Shown here one piece after another: positions 1 to 7,367 of a DNA stretch of 43,190 bases. The stretch comes from an uncultured Holophagaceae bacterium (GTDB taxonomy: Bacteria; Acidobacteriota; Holophagae; Holophagales; Holophagaceae). Positions within the stretch are counted from its first letter, which is position 1, and each line of letters starts with the position of its first letter. A program made the translations under genes and the position numbers. The notes beneath the pieces are model-generated. The model searched no databases and was not told the DNA's origin. It worked only from the letters and a program-made list of their open reading frames with translations. Where the stretch lies: positions 1 to 43,190 of the forward strand of contig CAIYNT010000330.1 of the NCBI GenBank assembly GCA_903927605.1, written 5' to 3'.

Positions 1-110
<110 letters not shown>

Positions 111-230
111 CATTCTGAACTCTCAATCCCAAGGACTCTCGTCCCCAGGTCAATGTTCTGGTCGTTACTTCTTCTGAATCCCATCCCGCATCCTTAGACG
201 CAGAACAGAACCCTCAAAGGCTTCCTATCT

Positions 231-252
231 TCTATCCGGTTTTCAAAGACGC
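231..252 (-). promoter_or_regulatory. boxA-like antitermination element in rRNA leader
   Basis: On the minus strand the sequence GTCTTTGAAAACCGGATAG lies about 120 bases upstream of the mature 16S start. It closely resembles the boxA antitermination sequence of rRNA leaders in many bacteria (TGTTCTTTGAAAACT type), where NusB/S10 bind the nascent RNA. Position and sequence fit; function is inferred. Confidence 0.5.
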
Positions 253-320
253 CCCCATGCTCCTCAGCACGGCCCGAAAGAAACCTTCCAGCCCCCCCCA
301 GCGCCCCGCAGCCTCAACTG

Positions 321-348
321 CGCAGGACATCCAGACTAACATCCTGCG
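321..348. repeat. Inverted repeat in rRNA upstream region
   Basis: The 7-base arms CGCAGGA and TCCTGCG are separated by 14 bases. The repeat lies between the presumed rRNA promoter area and the boxA-like element. It could be a leader RNA hairpin, a processing stem or a protein site; the sequence alone does not decide. Confidence 0.4.
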
Positions 349-438
349 GAGAAAGAGCAAGCCTAAATTTTCCCCGTCGGGCTGTGTCCTAGTGATTTCG
401 GGGCTATACCGTAGGATATCACCCACCAGGGAGACCAT

Positions 439-1785
439 TTGATCCACATCATCGGAGCGGGACTGGCGGGCTCAGAAGCCGCATGGCAACTGGCCTCGCG
501 AGGCCACAAGGTCCGTCTGACCGAGATGCGCCCAGGGCAGACCACTCCTGCTCATACCACCGGCCAAGCCGCCGAAATGGTCTGCTCAAACTCGTTCAAG
601 AGCGACGACCCTGCATCAGCAACAGGCATCCTAAAGGCAGAGATGCGACGGATGGATTCGCTGATCTTGATGTGTGCCGAGGCCACGAGGGTCCCAGCAG
701 GCAATAGCCTTGCTGTCGATCGAGATGCTTTCTCCACGACAGTGACACATGCATTGAAGGACCACCCAAATATCCAGTGGGTTGAAGCCCAGATCAGTGA
801 ACCAGATTTGAGGGCCCCTACCATCATCGCCACAGGACCGCTCACAGCAGGTCCTCTTGTTGACTGGCTCACCACGATTACCGGAAGGGATCAGCTACAT
901 TTCTACGACGCCATTGCGCCCATCGTCGAACGTGACAGCATCAACATGGATACCGCATGGATGGCCACCCGCTACGACAAGGGAGGCGCCGACTTCATCA
1001 ACTGCCCCCTCGACAAGGACCAGTACGAGCAGTTCCTGGATGCACTCTTGTCGGCGGAGCGTGTCCCGCTAAACGATGTTGACACGCCCTATTTCGAGGC
1101 CTGTCTGCCCATCGAGATCATGGCGGACCGGGGTCGGGAAACCCTGCGACATGGCCCGATGAAGCCGGTGGGGCTGGATAATCCGGCAACCGGACGCTGG
1201 CCGCATGCCGTTGTGCAGCTGCGACAGGACACCATCGCAGGAGAGCATTTCAACCTCGTCGGATTCCAGACTCGCCTCAAATGGGCAGACCAGAAGGATG
1301 TTTTTAGGCTCATTCCTGGCCTGGAACATGCGGAATTCCCACGCTTCGGCAGCATCCACAGAAACACCTACCTCGAAGCGCCTTTTGTAATTGATGCAAC
1401 ACTGGCCGCCAAGTCTATCCCCAATCTTTGGGTGGCCGGTCAGATCTCCGGGGTAGAAGGGTACTTGGAATCAGCTGCTTCTGGCCTGGCAGCAGCTTTC
1501 AACCTGGACCGGGCCGTACGCGGTCTTGGCTCCCGACCGTTTCCAAGGGAGACGGTTCTGGGTAGCCTTTTGAACTATCTTGCACACGCATCCATCCGGG
1601 ATTTCGGGCCTACTAACGCCATGCTGGGTCTATTGCCAGCCCTTCCGGAAGGGGTCCTTGATCTGAGGGGCCTCAAGCGCGCTGGTGGAACCCGGGCTGT
1701 CAAGAACGCCAAGGGAGAACTCCACCGGAAGCGCTCCCTCGATGCCCTGGAAGCCCACCTCCGGTCGACAGATCAGGTGAGATAA
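439..1785 (+). CDS. trmFO: Methylenetetrahydrofolate--tRNA-(uracil-5-)-methyltransferase TrmFO
   Basis: Makes 5-methyluridine at position 54 of the tRNA T-loop, using methylene-THF as carbon donor and FAD as reductant. The protein is 448 residues, the normal family length. It opens with the FAD-binding Rossmann motif GAGLAGSE at residues 6-13. Cys49 (in MVCSNSF) and Cys222 (in FEACLPIE) sit where the two functional cysteines of B. subtilis TrmFO (Cys53 and Cys226) are expected. The start is TTG, chosen because AGGGAG lies about six bases upstream and the Rossmann motif begins straight after it. It is divergent from the 16S gene. Its stop lies inside the 3' end of convergent flgL, a 13-base overlap. 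Confidence 0.95.
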   Translation: MIHIIGAGLAGSEAAWQLASRGHKVRLTEMRPGQTTPAHTTGQAAEMVCSNSFKSDDPASATGILKAEMRRMDSLILMCAEATRVPAGNSLAVDRDAFSTTVTHALKDHPNIQWVEAQISEPDLRAPTIIATGPLTAGPLVDWLTTITGRDQLHFYDAIAPIVERDSINMDTAWMATRYDKGGADFINCPLDKDQYEQFLDALLSAERVPLNDVDTPYFEACLPIEIMADRGRETLRHGPMKPVGLDNPATGRWPHAVVQLRQDTIAGEHFNLVGFQTRLKWADQKDVFRLIPGLEHAEFPRFGSIHRNTYLEAPFVIDATLAAKSIPNLWVAGQISGVEGYLESAASGLAAAFNLDRAVRGLGSRPFPRETVLGSLLNYLAHASIRDFGPTNAMLGLLPALPEGVLDLRGLKRAGGTRAVKNAKGELHRKRSLDALEAHLRSTDQVR

Positions 1786-2672
1786 TTAAAGAGATTCATC
1801 TGATTGGTTTTTGCCATGGTGCTCAGGGTGGCAGATTGCATGGTCTGATCAGCAGTGAATTGGCTATAGGCCGTAGGATAGTCCGTCGCTTGGAGGTTGC
1901 TCTGAATGCCGGCCAGGGTGACATTGGTGCCCGACAGGGTGTTCTTGAGGTCGTTGAGTCCGGCCTGTCGGCCGCCCAGATCGGCCTGGACTTTGTTCAA
2001 GTTGGCCAGAATGGCATTGAGGTCTGCAGTGACCGATTGAATGGTGACGCCGGCGGGTGGGTTGCCATCGAAGACACTCTTTAGGTTGGTGATGGCCTGA
2101 AAAATATCGTTGTGGTTTGTCGGGCCGGCAACGGCACCCGGACTGCCCAGGAAGACCGAATCTCCAGACACATTGGTAGCCACCGACGTGACCGCGGTCA
2201 CGTTGAGATTGATGGTGCCCTGGTTCCCGGAGTACGTGACGGGTACCGTGCTGCTGAAGGGCGGCGTCTTAGTGTTGGTGCCGCCGAATAAGAATTTCCC
2301 CTGCGACTGCGTGTTTGCCAGTGAAATCAGGTTGGATTGGATCGAATCCAACTCCGCATCCGAGGCCGAGGAACCGTTCGCCGACAGTTCGATGAGACGC
2401 GTTGTATCATTGATGGCCGCAGACACAGCATCTTCAGAGGATTGCAGAAAGGCGAGAGCTGTATCCGCCTGGTTACTGAATTCAGTATTAGCTCCTATGG
2501 AGTTACTCAGATCGAGAATCGAGGCTGATGCCGTGGGGTCGTCTCCGATGCTCGTGATGCGATTGCCAGAGCTAATCCGGGTCGTGTTCTGGGCCAAGCG
2601 CTCTTGGGTGCGCTGGAGATCAAGCAGGGCCTGGCGATTATGGTCGGTGCTGGGGGTACGTAAGCTCATCAT
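1773..2672 (-). CDS. flgL: Flagellar hook-associated protein 3 (HAP3)
   Basis: FlgL forms the junction ring between hook-associated protein FlgK and the flagellin filament. The 299-residue protein has the flagellin-like N-terminal D0/D1 helix (LQRTQERLAQNTTRISSG, then ITSIGDDPTASA). Its C-terminal helix ends in QMNLFNYLT, as expected for the paired helices of this family. It is the last gene of the flg block, 16 bases after flgK. Two in-frame ATGs stand together (2672 and 2669); the second is better spaced from the AGGTGA ribosome site. The 3' end overlaps trmFO by 13 bases, so no separate terminator fits between the genes. Confidence 0.93.
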   Translation of the reverse strand: MMSLRTPSTDHNRQALLDLQRTQERLAQNTTRISSGNRITSIGDDPTASASILDLSNSIGANTEFSNQADTALAFLQSSEDAVSAAINDTTRLIELSANGSSASDAELDSIQSNLISLANTQSQGKFLFGGTNTKTPPFSSTVPVTYSGNQGTINLNVTAVTSVATNVSGDSVFLGSPGAVAGPTNHNDIFQAITNLKSVFDGNPPAGVTIQSVTADLNAILANLNKVQADLGGRQAGLNDLKNTLSGTNVTLAGIQSNLQATDYPTAYSQFTADQTMQSATLSTMAKTNQMNLFNYLT

Positions 2673-2688
2673 TCACCTGCCTTCAGGT

Positions 2689-4191
2689 CTATTGGCCGAA
2701 TTGAGTTATCAGCTGCTCTGTAAGCTGGTTGATCACATTGAGGAAGCGAGCTGAGGCCTGATAGCCACTTTGAAGATTCATCATGTTGGTCGCCTCCTCG
2801 TCCAGGGAAACTCCGGAGACCTGATCACGCTGCGTCTGAAGGGCCGACACAAGGTTCTGCTGAGTCGTACTCTGGAATTGGAAATTCTGGGAATCGCTAC
2901 CTACCTTGCTGACCATATTGTTCACGACATCGCTGTATGAGGATCCCAGCACGACGCCAGCGACATTTGACCCACCCGTGAACTGGAGATTGGCGATGGC
3001 ATTGGCATTGGTGTTGTCGCCTACTGCCCCAGACACTCCTGCAGCCGCGATAAGGGATGGGTTCGATACTACTGCCGCATTCACGCTGAGTGCGTTGACC
3101 ATCCCCTTGTAGTTGTTCAGAGAAGAAATGTTGGTCGGCAGCCCCGCGACCTCTCCTGCTGCGATCTGGCCCGCGGTGAGAACTGTGGGTGCGTTGGCCA
3201 TGCCCCCCTGAAAGAAGTCCGTCCCCGTGGTTGCGCCGTCCGCGGCATATCCGGACCGATTCAGGAGGTTTACTTGGCTGGAGATACCCGCTGCGAGTGT
3301 ATCAAGCTGGCTCTCATAGGTTGCGTAGGTGGTGTCCCTCAGCTCTAGCTGTGCACCCAGTTGCCCATTCGTGATGTCACCCGACAAGTCCACGGCTGGG
3401 TTTAGGTCCGACACCACCTTCGAATAACCATCCGGCCCTCCCGGCGCAGTATGGAGATCAAAGGAGCTGGTCCCGCTGACCAAAGTCGCTCCGCCTGAAT
3501 CCAGCGTGATCTGGTACTGGCCATTGCTCCCTTCGATGACATTGACGCCCACCAGTTTGGAGAGTTGCTCTATGAGGGCTGTGCGCTGATCCACGGCATC
3601 ATTGTTTGCCCCTTGGGCATCCGAGCCGCTGATCTGCCGGTTCAGCTGGGCGATCTGGGTGGTCAGCGTATTGACCTGAGTCACCAGGCTGCCCACAGTC
3701 TGATTCGCGGCACTTCTCTGCTGCTCCAACATCTGATAGGTGGACTGCAGACTGTTGACCAGGGACTGAGCAGCGCCCACAACAATCGTTCGGTCGGCAC
3801 TGCTCTCTGGGTTGGCGGCGAGCGTCTGGAATCCCTGGAAGAAGGATTGGATTTGGGCCGCAAGTCCAGAACTGCTGGTATCTCCGATCGTGGTGGCAAT
3901 GGCACCCACTCCGGTGTAGCAGTCCGTGGCTTTGGCCTGTGCCGAAGTGGCCTGAGCGAGCTGAAGATCCAGATACTTACTCCGCATGCTCGTCACGGTG
4001 TCGAGGGAGACACCGGTTCCGAAGTAGACCTGTCCTTGAACCAATGACTGGTTCGAGGACAGGTTGGCGATCTCGCGTGTGTACCCGGGAGTATTCACGT
4101 TTGCGATGTTGTGCCCAACCACGTTCAATGCAGACTGCTGGGCCTGAAGGCCGGACAGGCCAATGAACATAGAAGAGGTTAGTCCTGGCAT
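2689..4191 (-). CDS. flgK: Flagellar hook-associated protein 1 (HAP1)
   Basis: FlgK is the first hook-filament junction protein and is exported through the flagellar type III system. The 500-residue protein starts with the rod/hook N-terminal signature: GLSGLQAQQSALNVVGHN followed by IANVNTPGYTRE. It ends with the matching C-terminal helix (EEATNMMNLQSGYQASARF), which packs against the N-terminus in the assembled structure. The middle is Ser/Thr/Gly/Asn-rich as usual for the surface domains. It begins 2 bases after the upstream small gene and is followed by flgL. Confidence 0.96.
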   Translation of the reverse strand: MPGLTSSMFIGLSGLQAQQSALNVVGHNIANVNTPGYTREIANLSSNQSLVQGQVYFGTGVSLDTVTSMRSKYLDLQLAQATSAQAKATDCYTGVGAIATTIGDTSSSGLAAQIQSFFQGFQTLAANPESSADRTIVVGAAQSLVNSLQSTYQMLEQQRSAANQTVGSLVTQVNTLTTQIAQLNRQISGSDAQGANNDAVDQRTALIEQLSKLVGVNVIEGSNGQYQITLDSGGATLVSGTSSFDLHTAPGGPDGYSKVVSDLNPAVDLSGDITNGQLGAQLELRDTTYATYESQLDTLAAGISSQVNLLNRSGYAADGATTGTDFFQGGMANAPTVLTAGQIAAGEVAGLPTNISSLNNYKGMVNALSVNAAVVSNPSLIAAAGVSGAVGDNTNANAIANLQFTGGSNVAGVVLGSSYSDVVNNMVSKVGSDSQNFQFQSTTQQNLVSALQTQRDQVSGVSLDEEATNMMNLQSGYQASARFLNVINQLTEQLITQFGQ

Positions 4192-4193
4192 GG

Positions 4194-4490
4194 TCAGCCC
4201 TTTCCATGCAATCGGGGCGAAAGTCTTGAAGCATCAGTAGGAATGCCCTCCCGGCTGTAGGAAGGAGCACCAGAGAGGCTAGCAAGGGTTGCACGTAGGG
4301 GGGACTGAAGACCCATGAGCAACGTCTGAATAGAGGCAATGCGCTGTTTCAGCACCAAGGCGCTTTTCAGGTCCTCCGGCCACCACACCAACTCGGCCCA
4401 CCGGATGTTGGACAGTAGGGCCGAGGGATCCTCTCCCTCGATCAGCTTCGCCTCGATGGTGTCCATGAGTTCGGGCACGGCATGCAGCAT
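4194..4490 (-). CDS. Small flagellar-operon protein, FlgN-type chaperone candidate
   Basis: This 98-residue protein sits immediately before flgK, where many flagellar operons keep FlgN, the export chaperone for FlgK and FlgL. The start is set by an almost perfect GGAGGAGG six bases before the ATG at 4490; an upstream in-frame ATG at 4523 has no such site. The protein looks mostly helical, with two amphipathic stretches (PELMDTIEAKL and LKSALVLKQRIASIQTLL), a Trp-rich AELVWWPEDL between them and a polar tail. FlgN proteins are usually about 140 residues, so this would be short. I do not recognise the sequence; the FlgN idea rests on position, size class and helicity. Confidence 0.6.
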   Translation of the reverse strand: MLHAVPELMDTIEAKLIEGEDPSALLSNIRWAELVWWPEDLKSALVLKQRIASIQTLLMGLQSPLRATLASLSGAPSYSREGIPTDASRLSPRLHGKG

Positions 4491-4522
4491 GGAAGACCTC
4501 CTCCAGGATCTTCGGGCAAACA

Positions 4523-4837
4523 TTAGGCCAGCAAGTCCAGGTGTGGCCCGGCACCCTCTGCCGGGGTCCCTTCGGTTTCGTCAGAAGGGAGCTCTTCGGA
4601 AGACCCTGTGCCGTGCGGGCGGCTGCCTGGATGTTCCTGGGCATCGTGCTCTGTCAATTTAAGATTATCTGCTTCAGATACATCCGGTACGTCGAGCAGG
4701 GCCTCCACGAGTTTGGCATCGAAGGCCTGCCGACGGGCCTGCTCTCGCTGCACCAAGAGGCCGCCCTCCATGGCCTGCCTGACCGTCTCGACTGCAGCGG
4801 TCTGGAGGATCTGGCGCTGTCCAAGGGGACTGATCAT
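4523..4837 (-). CDS. Hypothetical small protein between flgM and flgN-like gene
   Basis: This 104-residue open frame lies in the flg operon, 24 bases after flgM and 32 bases before the next gene. The N-terminal half is a charged amphipathic helix (QILQTAAVETVRQAMEG, then VQREQARRQAFDAKLVEALL). The C-terminal half is acidic and rich in Pro, Gly and Ser, so probably disordered. There is no signal peptide or membrane segment. I recognise no family. It could be a regulator or chaperone partner specific to this lineage, since operons this tight seldom keep non-genes. The start is uncertain: the ATG at 4837 has a GAGGG very close upstream. Confidence 0.5.
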   Translation of the reverse strand: MISPLGQRQILQTAAVETVRQAMEGGLLVQREQARRQAFDAKLVEALLDVPDVSEADNLKLTEHDAQEHPGSRPHGTGSSEELPSDETEGTPAEGAGPHLDLLA

Positions 4838-4861
4838 GCCCTCACAACAAGGGCCTTCGGG

Positions 4862-5158
4862 CTAGGAATGGCGTCCTTTCGCCATGTGTTCCTTGATGAG
4901 CCCTTCGGCCACGGCCTCTCCATCGGGGTGGTACGCGTCCGCATCCAGTTGGTTCTTGATGGTTTCCACCTTCTCCATCCGGATGTCCGGGACCAAGGCC
5001 AGGGCTTCCTGGGCCACGGCCACAAGCCGCGCCGCAGAGGAGACCTGGACGGCATCCGAAGCCGGAGCCACAGGTGTCGACGCAGGCGTGCTGGCAGCTT
5101 TCGCTCCGGACACGCCCTGGGTGCTACCGACCCCACCCGGTTTACCACTGATGCGCAT
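4862..5158 (-). CDS. flgM: Anti-sigma-28 factor FlgM
   Basis: FlgM binds and holds the flagellar sigma factor FliA (sigma-28) until the hook-basal body is complete, then is exported. The 98-residue protein has a disordered Ala/Ser/Pro/Thr-rich N-terminal half. Its C-terminal half carries the family pattern: SSAARLVAVAQEAL, then VETIKNQLDADAYHPDGEA and a final helix AEGLIKEHM. I prefer the ATG at 5158, behind GAGGTG, over the GTG at 5164 that overlaps this site. It lies between flgJ and a small unknown gene. A strong sigma-28 promoter match at 5177-5203 means FlgM is probably made under the control of the sigma factor it inhibits. Confidence 0.85.
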   Translation of the reverse strand: MRISGKPGGVGSTQGVSGAKAASTPASTPVAPASDAVQVSSAARLVAVAQEALALVPDIRMEKVETIKNQLDADAYHPDGEAVAEGLIKEHMAKGRHS

Positions 5159-5176
5159 GTTCACCTCGACAAGGTC

Positions 5177-5203
5177 CTATCGGCAGTTTGCCAAGAACCT
5201 TCA
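5177..5203 (-). promoter_or_regulatory. Sigma-28 (FliA) promoter before flgM
   Basis: On the minus strand, TGAAGGTT (5196-5203) and GCCGATAG (5177-5184) are separated by exactly 11 bases. The sigma-28 consensus is TAAAGTTT-N11-GCCGATAA, so the match is 6 of 8, exact spacing, and 7 of 8. The site overlaps the last three bases of flgJ and ends about 20 bases before the flgM ATG. A class 3 promoter in front of flgM is the arrangement known from enteric bacteria. Confidence 0.7.
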
Positions 5204-5536
5204 ACTCGCTGGGAGTTCTTTTTTCGAGTCTGCCTGTTCATGCTGTGACCAACTGGCCTTCAACCGATCCGCCAGACCCCAGCCATGCCCCGTGGCCACG
5301 GCCCGATCTACCACGGCCTGATCCATCAGGTACTCGTAGGTGGATCGCGTTTGTCCCGAATCACCGAACAGCCCAGAAGGTTGCACGGTTTTCCTTAGGG
5401 TCTGGAACATTACGCTCATCAGCAAGCCTTCAAATTGTCGAGCCGCCTTGTCTGTCTTGTCCGCGTGGTCGGGCATGGTCTGAGCACCCTGGGCTTGGGC
5501 CACAGCATCCACGGTGGGAAGCCCCGGGGTGATCAC
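5201..5536 (-). CDS. flgJ: FlgJ-type rod-binding protein, single domain
   Basis: This 111-residue protein matches the N-terminal rod-binding domain of FlgJ. Key stretches are AARQFEGLLMSVMFQTLRK, GLFGDSGQTRSTYEYLMDQ and GHGWGLADRL. FlgJ caps or scaffolds the growing rod in the periplasm. In gamma-proteobacteria a muramidase domain follows; here it is absent, so another enzyme must open the peptidoglycan. Single-domain FlgJ is common outside the gamma-proteobacteria. The gene overlaps flgI by four bases (ATGA), implying coupled translation. The flgM promoter starts at its 3' end. Confidence 0.85.
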   Translation of the reverse strand: MITPGLPTVDAVAQAQGAQTMPDHADKTDKAARQFEGLLMSVMFQTLRKTVQPSGLFGDSGQTRSTYEYLMDQAVVDRAVATGHGWGLADRLKASWSQHEQADSKKELPAS

Positions 5537-6642
5537 AGGACCCTCAGCTCGGCCTGGAGTGCGCCTGCATCCTTGATGGCCTGGAGGATGGCCACGATGT
5601 CCCGAGGACTCACTTCCATGGCGTTCAACATCTCGGCCAGTTTGCCCACACTGACTCCAGGTTCGACGGTGAGGGTCTTTGGCTTGTCCTCCTTCGCCGT
5701 CACGTCCTTCTTGTCCACTTTGACCGTCTTGCCTTGGCTAAACGGTGCGGGCTGGCTCACCTGGGGTGTCGAACTGACCATGATGCTCAGACCGCCCTGC
5801 ACGATGCTCACGGCTCCAATTCGGACGTCCGATCCCAGAATGACGGTGCCGGTCTTCTCGTTCACCACCACCCGCGCCTTGGGCTGTAACTGCACGGTGA
5901 GGTTCTCCAGGCGGGCTACCAGTTCGACCGCCCTACCCTGGAAGGCCTTGGGGATCTGCAACTCCACGGTGCGGGAATCCAGCGGCCGGGCTAGGGTTTC
6001 TCCCAATTCCTCGTTGATGGCATGAACGACCCGAATCGCCGTCGTGAAATCCTCTTCCATCAGGCTGTACCGCAGCGTCGCACGAGAATTGAAATCACCG
6101 CCCACCTCACGCTCGATGATGCCCCCGTCTGGGATGCGTCCCACGGTCGGATGGTTCTTGGTGACGGAATTACCACCGGCAGAAGCACTGAAGCCACCCA
6201 CCAGGAGCGGCCCCTGGGCCACGACATAGGCCTGTCCATCGGGGCCCTGCAGGGCCGTCATCAGCAGGGTTCCACCAGCCAGGGACTTGGCATCTCCGGT
6301 GCTGGAAACAGTCACATCCAGCCGGGAGCCGGCCCGGGCAAAGGGGGGCAGTTCTGCCGTCACCATGACAGCCGCCACGTTCTTCACCATCACCAGGGTT
6401 GGGTTTACCGTCACTCCCTGACGGGACAGGAGGTTTGTAAGGGATTGCACCGTGAACATGGTCTGGACCTTGTCTCCGGTTCCATCCAGCCCCACTACCA
6501 TGCCATACCCAAGGAGCTGGTTGCCACGCACACCCTGCAACCGGGCCACATCCCGGAGCTTCGATTCGATCTTCTTGTCCATCTTGGTGATATCCGCACC
6601 ACAGAGGGCCAGGGCCACTAGGAAAAGGGCTGCGATGCGCAT
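5533..6642 (-). CDS. flgI: Flagellar P-ring protein FlgI
   Basis: FlgI makes the periplasmic P ring around the flagellar rod at the peptidoglycan layer. The 369-residue length is normal. It begins with a Sec signal peptide (MRIAALFLVALALCGA). Typical family segments follow: LQGVRGNQLLGYGMVVGL, GTGDKVQTMFT, VNPTLVMVKNVAAVMVTA, then VNEKTGTVILGSDVRIG. AGGAG lies six bases before the ATG and overlaps the flgH stop, so the two are translated together. The P-ring chaperone gene flgA is not in the window. Confidence 0.97.
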   Translation of the reverse strand: MRIAALFLVALALCGADITKMDKKIESKLRDVARLQGVRGNQLLGYGMVVGLDGTGDKVQTMFTVQSLTNLLSRQGVTVNPTLVMVKNVAAVMVTAELPPFARAGSRLDVTVSSTGDAKSLAGGTLLMTALQGPDGQAYVVAQGPLLVGGFSASAGGNSVTKNHPTVGRIPDGGIIEREVGGDFNSRATLRYSLMEEDFTTAIRVVHAINEELGETLARPLDSRTVELQIPKAFQGRAVELVARLENLTVQLQPKARVVVNEKTGTVILGSDVRIGAVSIVQGGLSIMVSSTPQVSQPAPFSQGKTVKVDKKDVTAKEDKPKTLTVEPGVSVGKLAEMLNAMEVSPRDIVAILQAIKDAGALQAELRVL

Positions 6643-6651
6643 GGATGTCTC

Positions 6652-7323
6652 CTAGAACGGCCAAATGTAGGCCAGCAGCCGGCTGATATAGCCCGGCTTC
6701 AAGGTCTCGTCCACCACACCCTGGCCGCCGTAACCGATACGGAGCTCGGCAACCTGACCCGAAGTGATGGTGTTGGTGGCATCCAGCATATGGGGATCCA
6801 GCATCCCCGCCACATATAGCCGCTGGGTTTCATTGTTCAGTTGGATATCCCGGAAGCCCTCGAAGATGAGGTTGCCATTGCCCACGACCTTCACCACCCT
6901 GGCCGTCACAACGGTGGTAAAGGTCGCGCTGCGGTCAGTGGACCCCGCCCCAGCATATTTACTGGTCGTGGAAGTTTTTTTATCCGATGTGCTGCTGCCG
7001 ATGCCAAAGCCGGCAAGTGCGCCAAACAGATTGGGAGAACTCAACACATTGGAACCGGCACGGCTGGTCGTGACATCAGCCTTGGCAATGGCACTGGTGG
7101 ATTCGCTGATCTTCAGGGTCACCAGGTCATTGACACGGTAGGCTCGCAAGTCGGCAATCAGGGGGCGGTCCCGCCAAAGACTCCCCTCGTTCAATGGCGG
7201 CGTATTCGGAGCCTCTTCGACGAGTGGGATGGCAGGCTTTTTCACCAGATTTTCATCGTGGCGCTTGGGAATGGAGCAGCCCAATCCCACAAAGAGCAGG
7301 GCAATAGGCAGCAATTTCCGCAT
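6652..7323 (-). CDS. flgH: Flagellar L-ring lipoprotein FlgH
   Basis: FlgH forms the outer-membrane L ring. The 223-residue protein starts with a lipoprotein signal (LPIALLFVGLGC), giving a lipidated Cys16. Family motifs include GSLWRDRPLIADLRAYRVNDLVTLKISE written across residues 47-74, then NGNLIFEGFRDIQLNNETQ and GMLDPHMLDATNTI. GGAGGTG stands before the ATG. It is 44 bases downstream of prmC and 9 bases upstream of flgI. The basal-body genes flgF, flgG and flgA that often precede flgH are not here, so the flagellar regulon is split. Confidence 0.96.
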   Translation of the reverse strand: MRKLLPIALLFVGLGCSIPKRHDENLVKKPAIPLVEEAPNTPPLNEGSLWRDRPLIADLRAYRVNDLVTLKISESTSAIAKADVTTSRAGSNVLSSPNLFGALAGFGIGSSTSDKKTSTTSKYAGAGSTDRSATFTTVVTARVVKVVGNGNLIFEGFRDIQLNNETQRLYVAGMLDPHMLDATNTITSGQVAELRIGYGGQGVVDETLKPGYISRLLAYIWPF

Positions 7324-7367
7324 GAAGCACCTCCACGCCTATCCATGGCGAGGATGGTGCCAGTCCT

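Larger units (their letters stand above)
111..438. other. rRNA leader and divergent control region
   Basis: This gene-free stretch of about 330 bases separates the leftward 16S gene from rightward trmFO. It should hold the rRNA promoter and leader and also the trmFO promoter. On the minus strand there is a boxA-like element at 231-252 and an inverted repeat (CGCAGGA ... TCCTGCG) at 321-348. A weak promoter-like pair, TTGCTC and TAGTCT with 16 bases between, overlaps that repeat. No strong consensus -10/-35 pair was found. Short open frames here look like chance frames. Confidence 0.6.

Noticed and set aside
2110..2754. A 214-residue plus-strand frame opposite flgL
   Set aside because: It is antisense to a well-supported gene, has no ribosome site of note and no recognisable domain.
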